Shown: positions 45,266 to 54,138, numbered from the stretch's first letter. The stretch is DNA of 64,000 nt from Paenibacillus sp. 19GGS1-52 (GCF_022369515.1 NZ_CP059724.1:2108001-2172000), one strand, 5' to 3'. Notes: generated by a model not told the origin, from the sequence alone. Translations and numbers: made by a program.

Positions 45266-46627
45266 TTGACTCTTTCAAATCAGATGGATCTGTTGTACGC
45301 AACAATTGACGAGATATCCGGCATGTACCGGCGTAAAGAGGTTTCCCCAGTCGAGGTAATGAAGGCCACATTGGAGCGGCTTGATGAAGTGGAGCCACAG
45401 CTGAATGCTTTTATAACTGTGCTTGCCGAACAATCGCTTGTAGAAGCCAAGAAGGCTGAAGAAATCTTCCGCAAGGGCGAGGCTGCTGGGAAATTGACTG
45501 GGATTCCTATCTCGCTCAAGGATATCTTCAGCACCAAAGGTATACGTACCTCCATGGGCTCGCGAATCTTGAAGGACTTTGTGCCGGAAGAAGACGCGTA
45601 TGTATATAAGGCTCTTCGCGAGGCGGGAGCAATTCTATTCGGCAAGACGAATATGCTGGAATTTGCTTTTGGATTCGTTCATCCTGATTACGGGCAGACT
45701 AACAATCCGTGGAATGTAAAACGTGTAGCTGGTGGTTCCAGCACAGGTTCGGGGGCGTCCGTCAGTGCAGGGATTGGGTATGCCTCCATTGGTACGGATA
45801 CGGGCGGGTCCATTCGCGCTCCCGGATCTTTCTGTGGAATAATTGGCCTGAAGCCTACCTATGATCTTATACCCCGGACAGGTTGTTTCCCGTTATCAGA
45901 CACTCTGGATCATGTTGGACTGCTGACCAGAACCGTCAAAGACAATGCCATTATTCTCGAGGCTATATCCTTACAACGATTTCATTATGAGTCGATCTTC
46001 ACCGGAGACATCGATGGAGTAAAGGTCGGAATCATTCGTTCGTTGACGGATAATGTGGCCGATCCGCAGATAAAGAGCATTGTGCTAGCCGCCATCGCCA
46101 AGCTTGGCGATCTGGGAGCGGAACTACTTGATGTTTCAGTGCCTTTTATCGAAAATGCCGAACAGATCGCCATTCCTATACTTTTGTCGGAGGCGTCTAA
46201 ACATCATGCAAAGTGGTATGAGGATCGTGAACTGGATTATTCCGCTTCGACCTTTGCCAATCTTAAAGCCGGATATGACATTTCGGCGGTTGCTTATCTT
46301 GCAGCCCTAGAACAAAGAAGGGTATTGACGGAAGCCGTAAGTGAAATCCTGACCAAGGTCGATGTTCTTGTATGCCCTACATTTTCTTTTGCTGCTACCG
46401 AGAAAGATCCATCATTTGAACAAGGAAACTTTGATATTTCGTCGCGAACGATACCTTTTAATCTGACAGGACACCCGGCATTGACCGTTTCCGCAGGCAA
46501 TACCATTTCTGAACCTTTGCCAGTGGGGCTTGAAATTATCGGCCGCCATTTGGATGAGTCCATGGTTTACCGTGTGGCATACGCCTTTGAGGCTGCAACA
46601 GGTGGGTTCAAAAGGCCGCCATTATAA
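45266..46627 (+). CDS. Amidase-signature family amidohydrolase
   Basis: A 453-residue amidase-signature enzyme. The Ser-cisSer-Lys triad is visible: Lys in PISLKDIFSTKG, cis-Ser in VAGGSSTGSGASV and nucleophile Ser in GTDTGGSIRAPGSFCG. The family hydrolyses amide bonds and includes GatA and many catabolic amidases; absence of GatC/GatB neighbours argues against a tRNA amidotransferase. TTG start at 45266 follows AGGGAGGCGG. As the last gene of the IclR-dpp operon it likely hydrolyses the imported amide or peptide. Confidence 0.9.
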   Translation: MTLSNQMDLLYATIDEISGMYRRKEVSPVEVMKATLERLDEVEPQLNAFITVLAEQSLVEAKKAEEIFRKGEAAGKLTGIPISLKDIFSTKGIRTSMGSRILKDFVPEEDAYVYKALREAGAILFGKTNMLEFAFGFVHPDYGQTNNPWNVKRVAGGSSTGSGASVSAGIGYASIGTDTGGSIRAPGSFCGIIGLKPTYDLIPRTGCFPLSDTLDHVGLLTRTVKDNAIILEAISLQRFHYESIFTGDIDGVKVGIIRSLTDNVADPQIKSIVLAAIAKLGDLGAELLDVSVPFIENAEQIAIPILLSEASKHHAKWYEDRELDYSASTFANLKAGYDISAVAYLAALEQRRVLTEAVSEILTKVDVLVCPTFSFAATEKDPSFEQGNFDISSRTIPFNLTGHPALTVSAGNTISEPLPVGLEIIGRHLDESMVYRVAYAFEAATGGFKRPPL

Positions 46628-46649
46628 AAGTATTTGGGTCGAAAATAGA

Positions 46650-46712
46650 AGACCGTTCCTCCATAAGTCGCTTTGAGGTACCAGCGATTTTACAGAAGAA
46701 TGGTCTTTTTTC
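46650..46712 (+). terminator. Terminator of the dpp-amidase operon
   Basis: AGACCGTTC (46650-46658) pairs with GAATGGTCT (46698-46706) with one mismatch, followed by a T-run. A long loop of about 40 nt holds its own weak pairing. Confidence 0.7.
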
Positions 46713-46741
46713 TGTCTGTTTTCTTGCTCTTAATTTATTTT

Positions 46742-46796
46742 TTGATATCTGTACATAATGAGTGTAGTATCATAGAGATTATTGTTCAATTCTATG
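46742..46796 (+). promoter_or_regulatory. kimA promoter and short leader hairpin
   Basis: TTGATA (46742-46747), a 17-bp spacer and TAGTAT (46765-46770). The start of the transcript carries a small hairpin CATAGAG/CTATG (46771-46796). The leader of about 60 nt is too short for a ydaO-type c-di-AMP riboswitch. Confidence 0.6.
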
Positions 46797-46831
46797 GGTA
46801 ATATAAGAATAAAAAAGTCGAGGGTGAACTA

Positions 46832-48658
46832 ATGGTGTCTTCTTTAAAAAGATTGTTAATTGGCCGTCCGTTGAAATCAGATCAACTTGGCGACCAGAAG
46901 CTAAACAAAACCAAAGCATTAGCCATTCTCTCATCAGATGCCTTATCTTCGGTAGCCTATGGTCCTGAGCAAATACTGATAGTCTTGGTTACGATAAGTG
47001 CCGCAGCCTTTTGGTATTCGATACCTATTGCCATCGGGGTACTAATACTGCTGCTGGCACTTATTCTGTCGTACAGACAAATTATTTTTGCCTATCCTCA
47101 TGGTGGAGGGGCTTATGTCGTTTCAAAGGAAAACTTGGGGTTATATCCGGGGCTAATTGCCGGAGGTTCACTGCTGGTCGATTATATCTTAACCGTGGCA
47201 GTAAGTGTGTCTGCGGGTACAGATGCGATAACGTCGGCTTTTCCAAGCTTACATTCCTATAATGTAATTATTGCGATCATATTTGTACTGTTGATTACGA
47301 CTTTGAACTTAAGAGGAGTAACAGAGTCTGCTTCATTCTTGGCTTATCCGGTGTATTTGTTTGTACTCTCCATATTTATCTTAATTGGAGTAGGCATATT
47401 TAACATCTTAACAGGTCATGTGTCGCCTACATTACACACGCCCCTCGGTACTCCTGTAGCCGGAATCAGCTTATTCTTGCTCCTCAAGGCATTCTCCTCA
47501 GGGAGTTCGGCTTTAACAGGAGTTGAAGCCATTTCCAATGCGATTCCTAACTTCAAGTCCCCCGCCCCTAGCAATGCGGCGAAGACGTTAGTGGCGATGG
47601 GAAGCCTGCTGGCTGTATTATTTTCGGGGATTGTATTTCTAGCTTATTACTACGGGATTAGACCTCGCGAGGAAGTTACCGTAGTCTCAGATATTGCTGA
47701 ACAGATATTTGGCAGAGGTATAATGTATTACATCATTCAAGGAACAACAGCATTGATATTAATTCTGGCTGCGAACACGGGTTACTCTGCATTTCCTCTA
47801 CTTGCGGTTAATCTGGCCAAGGATAAGTTTATTCCCAGAATGTTCACAGCTCGTGGAGACCGTCTAGGTTATTCCAATGGGATTGGGATACTTGGACTTT
47901 TGTCCATTATCCTGATCATAGCGTTTAAAGGCCGGACCGAGCATCTGATCCCGCTTTATGCTATTGGTGTATTTATTCCGTTCACCCTCTCCCAGACAGG
48001 TATGATGGTAAGATGGATTCGTCAAAAACCTGAAGGATGGGTCACAAAGTTTATTATCAACACCACGGGCGCCATTATTAGCTTTATAGTCATGATGATG
48101 TTCTTTTTGACTAAATTTGTGCAGGTATGGCCTGTTTTGATCTTTATCCCGCTGATCTTGCTGCTCTTCCACCGAATTAGAAAGCACTATGAGTCGGTTG
48201 CAGACCAACTGAGAATTTCGAATTGTGAACCCACATTTCCGATTGAGGGAAACATCATCATTGTTCCTGTAGCCGGGATCACGCATGTAGTAGAGAACTC
48301 GTTAAAATATGCCAAATCCCTTAATGCTTATCAGATTATTGCCGTTCACGTTCCCTTTGAAAGAGAAGATGAATTGGCTTTTGAAGCAAAATGGAAGAAA
48401 TGGCAGCCGGATATTAGACTGGTTTCATTGTATTCGCCCTATCGCAGTATCCTTCACCCACTGACTAAATTTATTGATACAGTGCAGCATAAGGCGAGTG
48501 AATCTAATTACCAGGTATCGGTTATCGTCCCGCAATTCATTCCCAAAAAAGGCTGGCACAACATCCTGCATAACCAATCCAGTCTCCTGCTGCGCACACA
48601 TTTGCTCTACCGTCGAAATGTGATTATCACTACGGTACCGTATCACTTGAAGAAATAA
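46832..48658 (+). CDS. kimA: KimA-type high-affinity potassium importer (APC superfamily)
   Basis: A 608-residue APC-superfamily transporter, matching B. subtilis KimA (YdaO, 607 residues) in length and layout. About 12 transmembrane helices start with LSSDALSSVAYGPEQILIVL, and the soluble C-terminal USP-like domain (IIIVPVAGITHVVENSLKYA, IIAVHVPFEREDELAF) binds c-di-AMP in the known protein. It imports K+ with H+. It is a single-gene unit with its own promoter. GAGGGTG lies upstream of the ATG. Confidence 0.9.
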   Translation: MVSSLKRLLIGRPLKSDQLGDQKLNKTKALAILSSDALSSVAYGPEQILIVLVTISAAAFWYSIPIAIGVLILLLALILSYRQIIFAYPHGGGAYVVSKENLGLYPGLIAGGSLLVDYILTVAVSVSAGTDAITSAFPSLHSYNVIIAIIFVLLITTLNLRGVTESASFLAYPVYLFVLSIFILIGVGIFNILTGHVSPTLHTPLGTPVAGISLFLLLKAFSSGSSALTGVEAISNAIPNFKSPAPSNAAKTLVAMGSLLAVLFSGIVFLAYYYGIRPREEVTVVSDIAEQIFGRGIMYYIIQGTTALILILAANTGYSAFPLLAVNLAKDKFIPRMFTARGDRLGYSNGIGILGLLSIILIIAFKGRTEHLIPLYAIGVFIPFTLSQTGMMVRWIRQKPEGWVTKFIINTTGAIISFIVMMMFFLTKFVQVWPVLIFIPLILLLFHRIRKHYESVADQLRISNCEPTFPIEGNIIIVPVAGITHVVENSLKYAKSLNAYQIIAVHVPFEREDELAFEAKWKKWQPDIRLVSLYSPYRSILHPLTKFIDTVQHKASESNYQVSVIVPQFIPKKGWHNILHNQSSLLLRTHLLYRRNVIITTVPYHLKK

Positions 48659-48679
48659 TCAAAGCGAATAAGGACTTGA

Positions 48680-48775
48680 CAGTGGGTCCATGAAGCGGCT
48701 ACGGCTGCGCTTGTATCTCTGGAACTGGAGCCTTCGCTGTTCGGGGCATTGTGTGAAATACTGGCGGCAAGGATA
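48680..48775 (+). pseudogene. Possible C-terminal gene remnant
   Basis: An open stretch without start codon reads EAATAALVSLELEPSLFGAL and then CEILAARI before a stop. It is protein-like (amphipathic helix) and lies directly before a terminator hairpin, as if the 3' end of a deleted gene. I could not identify the parent. Confidence 0.3.
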
Positions 48776-48783
48776 TAAATTAG

Positions 48784-48820
48784 AAGCGAGAGCCCGCTAC
48801 CAAAGGGGCTTTCGCTTTAT
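48784..48820 (+). terminator. Terminator downstream of kimA and the remnant
   Basis: AAGCGAGAGCCC (48784-48795) pairs with GGGCTTTCGCTT (48806-48817) with one mismatch, followed by TTATTT. The region 48821-49007 contains a short direct repeat GCTATAGATAT near 48832 and 48845 and no gene that I can support. Confidence 0.7.
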
Positions 48821-49007
48821 TTGGGCTATAGATATTAGGCTATAGATATAATGTGGGTTCACAAATAAAAGAACACACAAAGACTGCCTATAATCGTAAA
48901 TCCCCAGAATTACCCCAACTGTTCCCTAATCTCTATGAACCATAGGTTGAAGATACGCCTATATTGGACAAAATCAAGAGCCGTCGAGTTAGATAAGGCT
49001 GTGTTCA

Positions 49008-49226
49008 TTATCCTTTATTAGTCTGGAATTTCGTAATGTCTCTGGCATAGTGGGAATACGAGCCGTCGAATCTTTTGAGGCGGATGGATTCATCGGAGAA
49101 TTTTTCAATAATCCCAATGCCCACCTGCGCATACATACCGTCAGGATCGAGCTGCAGGGCAGAAATAAAGGTTTGCGATAAGGCCGCTACAAAAAAGTCG
49201 CTGTTATGTATAATGGTTTTTGGCAT
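49008..49226 (-). CDS. Small hypothetical protein
   Basis: A 72-residue protein (MPKTIIHNSDFFVAALSQTF at the start, IEKFSDESIRLKRFDGSYSH later). ATG 49226 has GGAGGGG upstream, which is a strong argument that it is real. It looks like a compact beta-rich cytoplasmic protein. No family recognised. Confidence 0.7.
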   Translation of the reverse strand: MPKTIIHNSDFFVAALSQTFISALQLDPDGMYAQVGIGIIEKFSDESIRLKRFDGSYSHYARDITKFQTNKG

Positions 49227-49366
49227 GGTTAGGTCCCCTCCGTTTGACAACATTAACTTGAATTATTCCGAAAATATTAAGAATTATTTTACCACAATTG
49301 CTGTTGCTTGTGAGAAATAAATTATAGAAGGAAATTCACTATATAATTTGAGATGACTAAAGGACT

Positions 49367-49398
49367 GACAGGCGGAACTAGTTCGCGGTCTGTTTTTT
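49367..49398 (+). terminator. Imperfect hairpin with T-run
   Basis: ACAG...GAACTAGTTC...CTGT (49368-49393) followed by seven T residues. No coding gene ends just upstream on the plus strand, so it could be an attenuator in the leader of the 49499 gene or the end of an unseen transcript. Confidence 0.5.
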
Positions 49399-49442
49399 TG
49401 TGTATACAAGAGTAGCTGTTGAAAAGTTAGGGGTGAATGGAT

Positions 49443-49547
49443 ATGATTTGGGTGTTGCGGCACGATACGGATAATGAGAAGGATAAGGTGGTAGTCACAT
49501 GGAAGATTCAACACAAAGAGCGAAAGAATTATATACGCGCTTCTTAG
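49443..49547 (+). CDS. Possible 34-residue leader ORF
   Basis: The ATG at 49443 has AGGGGTG about 8 bases upstream. It encodes MIWVLRHDTDNEKDKVVVTW and 14 more residues, and overlaps the start of the 49499 gene out of frame. It could couple translation of the next gene or be chance. Confidence 0.3.
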   Translation: MIWVLRHDTDNEKDKVVVTWKIQHKERKNYIRAS

Positions 49548-50029
49548 GAAGTTCTTTTAATATGCACCGGGAAGGTGTTCTGGAGGAATATAAGAAATTC
49601 GAGATTCTTCGAGAAACCGAAATTGAATGGCTTAATGAAGTGGTCGTGGAGCTTTCCAAGCAGTTATCCATACGGGATTGGGATGCGATTTCTTCGCTGG
49701 AGACCCTCTCGAAAAATTATCAGGATAGCCTAATTGTGGACAAAGCTACTTCGTTTGCTTCACGCAATATGATGAGTGCTGACAGCATCGTTAGGTTGAT
49801 GTTTGCAGAAAAGCTGTTAGAAATCATCCGCTCCCATAAAAAAGTAATCTCCCAAGAACTGCTGTTTAATGCATGCCGAGTTGTGGTGCAGATTCTTGAG
49901 GATGTGATCTCACAGCCTTTGATTATCGATCCCGGCCACGCTCTGGAGCAGCTTCTGGTCAAGGATAAGCGGTCCTTGAATCATAGAGCTAAACAAAGTA
50001 TCGAAGTGGTGAAGGAACTTATTAATTGA
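49499..50029 (+). CDS. Hypothetical helical protein
   Basis: A 176-residue, charged, mostly helical cytoplasmic protein (EIEWLNEVVVELSKQLSIRD, SADSIVRLMFAEKLLEIIRS). AAGGTGG lies before the ATG. No family recognised; the pattern is like HEAT/ARM-type or immunity-like proteins. It is the first of a run of genes (49.5-51.4 kb) that also holds a nitrilase-like and a DUF5071-like gene. Confidence 0.7.
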   Translation: MEDSTQRAKELYTRFLGSSFNMHREGVLEEYKKFEILRETEIEWLNEVVVELSKQLSIRDWDAISSLETLSKNYQDSLIVDKATSFASRNMMSADSIVRLMFAEKLLEIIRSHKKVISQELLFNACRVVVQILEDVISQPLIIDPGHALEQLLVKDKRSLNHRAKQSIEVVKELIN

Positions 50030-50066
50030 AGTTATCTTGTAGATCCAATCAATTGGAGGGATTATT

Positions 50067-50711
50067 GTGAGAGTGCTTGTAGCTCAGCCTAACCACGAAT
50101 CAGGTCTGGAACAGTTGTTGGAAGAATTGCAGCAGCAGAAATTATTTGACGCGGTGTTATACCCGGAAGGTTACGTTACAGATGAGAACGGCGTAGCTGT
50201 CCTATGTGATATTGCCAAACAATACAACAAACTGGTGATAACCGGATATAGAGACCGCTATAAGAAGGACAGAGCACTAATGATTCACCCCTCCGGCAAA
50301 ATCATATTAGAACGTGCTAAATCGCCTATGAATGAACCGCTGTATAGCCCTTCTGTTGCGGAAGCGGATGATCTTCAGATTGGGTATTTGTTGTGCGTAG
50401 AAATACTGCAGGGATTGATGGGGCTGGAGGGCCAAGCCGAGCACATGGATTTTATTGCGCATCCGATTGGCGTCGGAATGTTCAGTGAAGCGCAGTTCGC
50501 AGAATGGATTGAAACAGCTACGATGATTGCTCTGAAGTATAAGACGGTGATCATCGGGACGAGTCATGCGGATGGATCTTATAGAAACTGTGGGATTTCG
50601 ATTCCAATCTCCTATTGTATTGATGCAAGCGGACAACCCCTCTACATTTCTCAGAATGATCCAAGGAGCTGGATTATCGATCTGAAGACCGGGCAAGTTG
50701 ATAGGCTATGA
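50067..50711 (+). CDS. Short nitrilase-superfamily (carbon-nitrogen hydrolase) protein
   Basis: A 214-residue protein with nitrilase-type features: VLVAQPNHESGLEQLLEEL at the start, the Glu in AVLYPEGYV (about residue 39), a Lys in the central ERAKSP stretch, and the Cys in IGYLLCVEI (about 117). A later block IGTSHADGSYRNCGISIPIS replaces the usual end. It is shorter than typical nitrilases (260-300), so activity is uncertain. GTG start at 50067 follows TTGGAGGG. It overlaps the frame upstream of the next gene. Confidence 0.65.
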   Translation: MRVLVAQPNHESGLEQLLEELQQQKLFDAVLYPEGYVTDENGVAVLCDIAKQYNKLVITGYRDRYKKDRALMIHPSGKIILERAKSPMNEPLYSPSVAEADDLQIGYLLCVEILQGLMGLEGQAEHMDFIAHPIGVGMFSEAQFAEWIETATMIALKYKTVIIGTSHADGSYRNCGISIPISYCIDASGQPLYISQNDPRSWIIDLKTGQVDRL

Positions 50712-50730
50712 GGGGGAAGGAGTGTATTGT

Positions 50731-51417
50731 ATGAAATCGATCGCAGAATACATTAATGATTTATATTGGGATAAAACTCCTGAGGAAAAAACGAATGCTA
50801 TTCACCAGTTACAGCTAATTGGAGAGAAAGAATTATCCTGTTTGATTCAACCGTTGACTAAGGGACACTGGGATGGGGCGGCTGAGGTAATAGTGGCAAT
50901 AGGCTATCCTAGGGTGAAAAGTATATTGTCGGAGCTGCTCGTTTGGATACAGGACCTTAATTGGCCGGGATATCAAGTAATCGCTGATTTCCTAAGGGAT
51001 ATTGGCCAGCCCTTAATACCAGAAATCAAACGGGTTATTATTGAACATACATCCGACCAAGATTGGCTATATTACATTATTGAATGTATTTTGTCCAAGT
51101 GGCCAACGGAGCTTGTAGCACAGTTGAATAAAGAGCTTCGACATCTGGTTCATCATTCTGCAAATGATTTGGATGTGATTTTATTGCTGCATAGGCATGG
51201 GTTGGAGTCAGCGGAGAATTTATTGAACTTGCTCGCTCAAAAAGAAAAAATTGCGCAAAAAAAGCTGGATCAGCTCTGGAATGAGAAGCCAGCCATAGAT
51301 TGTACAGAGCTGATTGAGGATAACAACAGTCAATTTTTATTTCGTTATGACATTAGCACATTAACTGAATATTTGCATGAAATCAAATCTACTTGCAAAG
51401 AACTTGCGGCTCTTTGA
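50731..51417 (+). CDS. DUF5071-like protein
   Basis: A 228-residue protein. Residues 10-115 contain the pattern of DUF5071: IHQLQLIGEKELSCLIQP, HWDGAAEVIVAIGYPRVKSI and LLVWIQDLNWPGYQVIADFL. This domain is widespread in Firmicutes and appears among immunity-like proteins; its function is unknown. ATG 50731 follows AAGGAG. The C-terminal half is helical and unassigned. Confidence 0.65.
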   Translation: MKSIAEYINDLYWDKTPEEKTNAIHQLQLIGEKELSCLIQPLTKGHWDGAAEVIVAIGYPRVKSILSELLVWIQDLNWPGYQVIADFLRDIGQPLIPEIKRVIIEHTSDQDWLYYIIECILSKWPTELVAQLNKELRHLVHHSANDLDVILLLHRHGLESAENLLNLLAQKEKIAQKKLDQLWNEKPAIDCTELIEDNNSQFLFRYDISTLTEYLHEIKSTCKELAAL

Positions 51418-51528
51418 TTACAATTTGGTACATACGGAAAAGTAAGTTAAAACAATATGACATAAAGCTGTCTAGTTCACTATGCTACCCTTTTGATAGA
51501 TCTCAGTATCAATTAGGAGGAATAAGTG

Positions 51529-52331
51529 ATGAATGCTTCAGTTGAAATTCCGTTAGAAATGAACGAATTTAAAGGCAAGCGTATTTTGGTTACAGGTGGA
51601 ACAAAGGGTATGGGAGAGGCAATTGTCAAAAGGTTTGTTCGCTCCGGGGCCACAGTGATTACTACCGCACGTTCCATACCTGTGGAGGGACAAGCTGCTG
51701 AACTGTTCATCCAGGCAGATATCAGCACTCCGGAAGGTGTAGAAAAAGTAGTTGGAGACGTATTGAGCCGTTACGGCGGTTTAGATATATTAATCAATAA
51801 CGTTGGCGGTTCGTCCGCGCCAGCAGGGGGGTTCTTGCCCTTAGTGAAGAGAACTGGCAGCATGACTTTAATGCGAACTTGTTCGCCGCTGTTCGTCTGG
51901 ATCGCGGACTGCTGCCCTCCATGCTGGAGCAAGGTGCAGGTGTGATCATACACATCACCTCAATCCAGCGTCGTCAACCGCTATATGACAGCACTTTGGC
52001 CTATGCAGCGGCGAAGGCTGCGCTAACCACCTATAGTAAGGGGCTGGCGAATCAAGTCGCGCCACTAGGTGTGCGGGTCAATACGGTTGCGCCAGGTTTT
52101 ATCGAGACAACCGCTGCGGAGAGGTTGATTGAACGGCTGGCGAAGAGTGCGGGTACGGATAATGCGGCTGCCCGCCAGATGCTGATGGATTCACTTGGCG
52201 GTATCCCGCTGGGCCGTCCCGGTCGACCGGAAGAAGTAGCTGAGCTTGTTGCCTTCTTGGCGTCAGATCGGGCGGCGTCCATCATCGGAAGTGAATACGT
52301 CATCGACGGAGGAACAATTCCGACAATATAA
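51529..52331 (+). pseudogene. SDR-family oxidoreductase with a -1 frameshift
   Basis: Two frames together give one short-chain dehydrogenase of about 268 residues: the NAD(P)-binding VTGGTKGMGEAIVKRF, NNVGG, then catalytic Ser in [15 protein letters not shown] (Tyr/Lys) and the end [14 protein letters not shown]. The break is around 51838-51842 (TTGCCCTTAGTG): one extra C would allow [20 protein letters not shown]. As read, the first frame ends at 51945. ATG 51529 follows TAGGAGG. Confidence 0.85.
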
Positions 52332-52369
52332 ACGTTGATAGCTGCAAAAGTCAGCAGGAGGAGCAAATC

Positions 52370-53470
52370 ATGGCGGAGCCTTTAAAAGCGATGTACAATG
52401 AGGGATTTTTACGCGGTTTTGGTGAGAAGGTTGAAGCCATGTACAGTGTGTTTGATATCAATGGGTTTGTCGCCTTGGCAATAGACGAAACTTGGGAAAA
52501 GCTTGAGCTGAAGCAAAGAATGCGGCGGATCACCGAGTCCTTAGGAAGTTATTTGCCATCTCAGTACGAGGCTGCAATGGAGATCATGATGGAGCTTGCA
52601 ACTGACTGTGTGGGTTTCCCTTATCTGTTCTTTCCTGATTTTGTAGAGGTGTATGGTCAAGGAGAGGAACACTGGCAGCTGTCCATGCAAGCGTTCGAGC
52701 TGTTTACTACGAAGTCATCAGCTGAATTTGCCGTGAGGCCATTTCTGCTGCGCGAACCGGAGCGGATGATGCGCCAAATGGAAATCTGGTCCACACATCC
52801 GAATGAGCATGTACGGCGGCTGGCGAGCGAGGGCAGCCGTCCCCGCCTACCGTGGGGGCAGGCGCTTCCAATGTTCAAGCATGACCCAACTCCGGTACTG
52901 CCAGTGCTGGAGCAGTTGAAGGCTGATCCGTCACTTTATGTACGCAAGAGTGTTGCCAACAATCTGAATGATATTGCGAAGGATCATCCAGAAGTTGTCT
53001 TGGACATTGCCCGCCGCTGGAAAGGTGTGGATGCAAATACTGACTGGATTGTGCGGCATGGCTGTCGATCCTTGATTCGTAAGACCGATCCCGAGGTGAT
53101 GGCATTGTTCGGTTACGCGGAGCAGGTGGACGATATACCATTGATCACTAGCGCTTCCTTCACAGTTGAACCATCCATACTTTCGATCGGCGAGAGCTGC
53201 GAGCTGAAATACGCGCTGGGTATCCGCGAAGGCAATCCAGTGCGCATCCGCGTCGAATATGGCATTGATTTCGTGAAAGCCAGCGGGCGAACCTCGCGTA
53301 AGTCGTTCCTATTATCGGATAAAACCGTGCTTGGTGGTGCAAGTCTAAGCGCTGGGCGGACACATCGCTGGGCAGAACTAACGACTCGCCGCCATTATCC
53401 AGGGGAGCATCGAATTGCGCTATTGGTCAACGGGCGCGAGTTTGCTTCAGCAGTATTGAAGCTCGAATAA
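52370..53470 (+). CDS. AlkD-like DNA alkylation repair protein (HEAT repeat)
   Basis: A 366-residue protein of the DNA alkylation repair family built from HEAT-like repeats (HPNEHVRRLASEGSRPRLPW, ADPSLYVRKSVANNLNDIAK, TDWIVRHGCRSLIRKTDPEV). AlkD-type enzymes remove N3- or N7-alkylated purines without base flipping; catalytic residues could not be confirmed here. A C-terminal beta domain (about 90 residues) is extra. AGGAGGAG precedes the ATG. Confidence 0.82.
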   Translation: MAEPLKAMYNEGFLRGFGEKVEAMYSVFDINGFVALAIDETWEKLELKQRMRRITESLGSYLPSQYEAAMEIMMELATDCVGFPYLFFPDFVEVYGQGEEHWQLSMQAFELFTTKSSAEFAVRPFLLREPERMMRQMEIWSTHPNEHVRRLASEGSRPRLPWGQALPMFKHDPTPVLPVLEQLKADPSLYVRKSVANNLNDIAKDHPEVVLDIARRWKGVDANTDWIVRHGCRSLIRKTDPEVMALFGYAEQVDDIPLITSASFTVEPSILSIGESCELKYALGIREGNPVRIRVEYGIDFVKASGRTSRKSFLLSDKTVLGGASLSAGRTHRWAELTTRRHYPGEHRIALLVNGREFASAVLKLE

Positions 53471-53485
53471 ATATTAATGCGTGAC

Positions 53486-53536
53486 AAGCTCATCTTCAAA
53501 CCTTGTAAACTCACAGGGGTTGAAGAGGAGCTTTTG
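53486..53536 (+). terminator. Terminator after the AlkD-like gene
   Basis: AAGCTCATCTTCAAACC (53486-53502) pairs with GGTTGAAGAGGAGCTT (53518-53533) with a small bulge, followed by TTTT. Confidence 0.8.
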
Positions 53537-53566
53537 TTGTACTTGGTGAGGCTGAAATCCTAGAAT

Positions 53567-54136
53567 ATGCTATATTATTGGGGGGGAGGGATTCCTATTA
53601 GAAAGCTTTTTTTGGGTTTATCTATATTTCTTTTATTGCCGCTTACTGGATGTAGGGAGACGAATAAGCAGAAGGCAGAACCCTCGGCAGTGACGGCTGT
53701 TTCGATGCCTGAAGTGAAACCGGACGACTTTGCTTTCTCCATTGCCTTTGGATATGGGACAACAAATAAGAACGAGATCAATACCTTTGAGCATACAGTT
53801 ACCAAAGATCTGGTCACGAAAGGAACAGCAACAGCAACGTTGACGCTGACGAATGATGAAATGCAGCTTATTTACGAGCGAATGCGTGAAATCAATGTAT
53901 TAAAAGAATTAAAGCTGGAAACAGCAAGTTCAGGTTGTTCAACTACCCCCTATAGTGAGGATCGATGGGAGGTTCTGATTAATGGAGTAGAGCGAAACTT
54001 TGAATGGAGCTCAGAGAAATGTGAATTAACCGATGACGCACAGCAGCTGAAAGAGCTGAGAGACTATATTTTTGAGAGGGTTAGCACTAAAAAAGAATAC
54101 ATCGAGCTGCCCGAAGCGGTTGGCGGATATGACTGA
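53567..54136 (+). CDS. Small lipoprotein of unknown function
   Basis: About 180-189 residues with a lipoprotein signal ending in LPLTGC. The mature part has one Cys pair (SSGCSTTPY and SSEKCELTD) and a beta-rich fold. Start is unclear: ATG 53567 precedes the ribosome-binding-like GGGGGGGAGGG, while after that site the only nearby initiator in frame is ATT at 53597. No family recognised. It ends 2 bp from the stop of the convergent phosphoesterase gene. Confidence 0.7.
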   Translation: MLYYWGGGIPIRKLFLGLSIFLLLPLTGCRETNKQKAEPSAVTAVSMPEVKPDDFAFSIAFGYGTTNKNEINTFEHTVTKDLVTKGTATATLTLTNDEMQLIYERMREINVLKELKLETASSGCSTTPYSEDRWEVLINGVERNFEWSSEKCELTDDAQQLKELRDYIFERVSTKKEYIELPEAVGGYD

Positions 54137-54138
54137 AG

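Noticed and set aside
45266..46627. Amidase as GatA of the tRNA amidotransferase
   Set aside because: No gatC or gatB nearby, and it sits at the end of a peptide transporter operon, so a catabolic amidase fits better.
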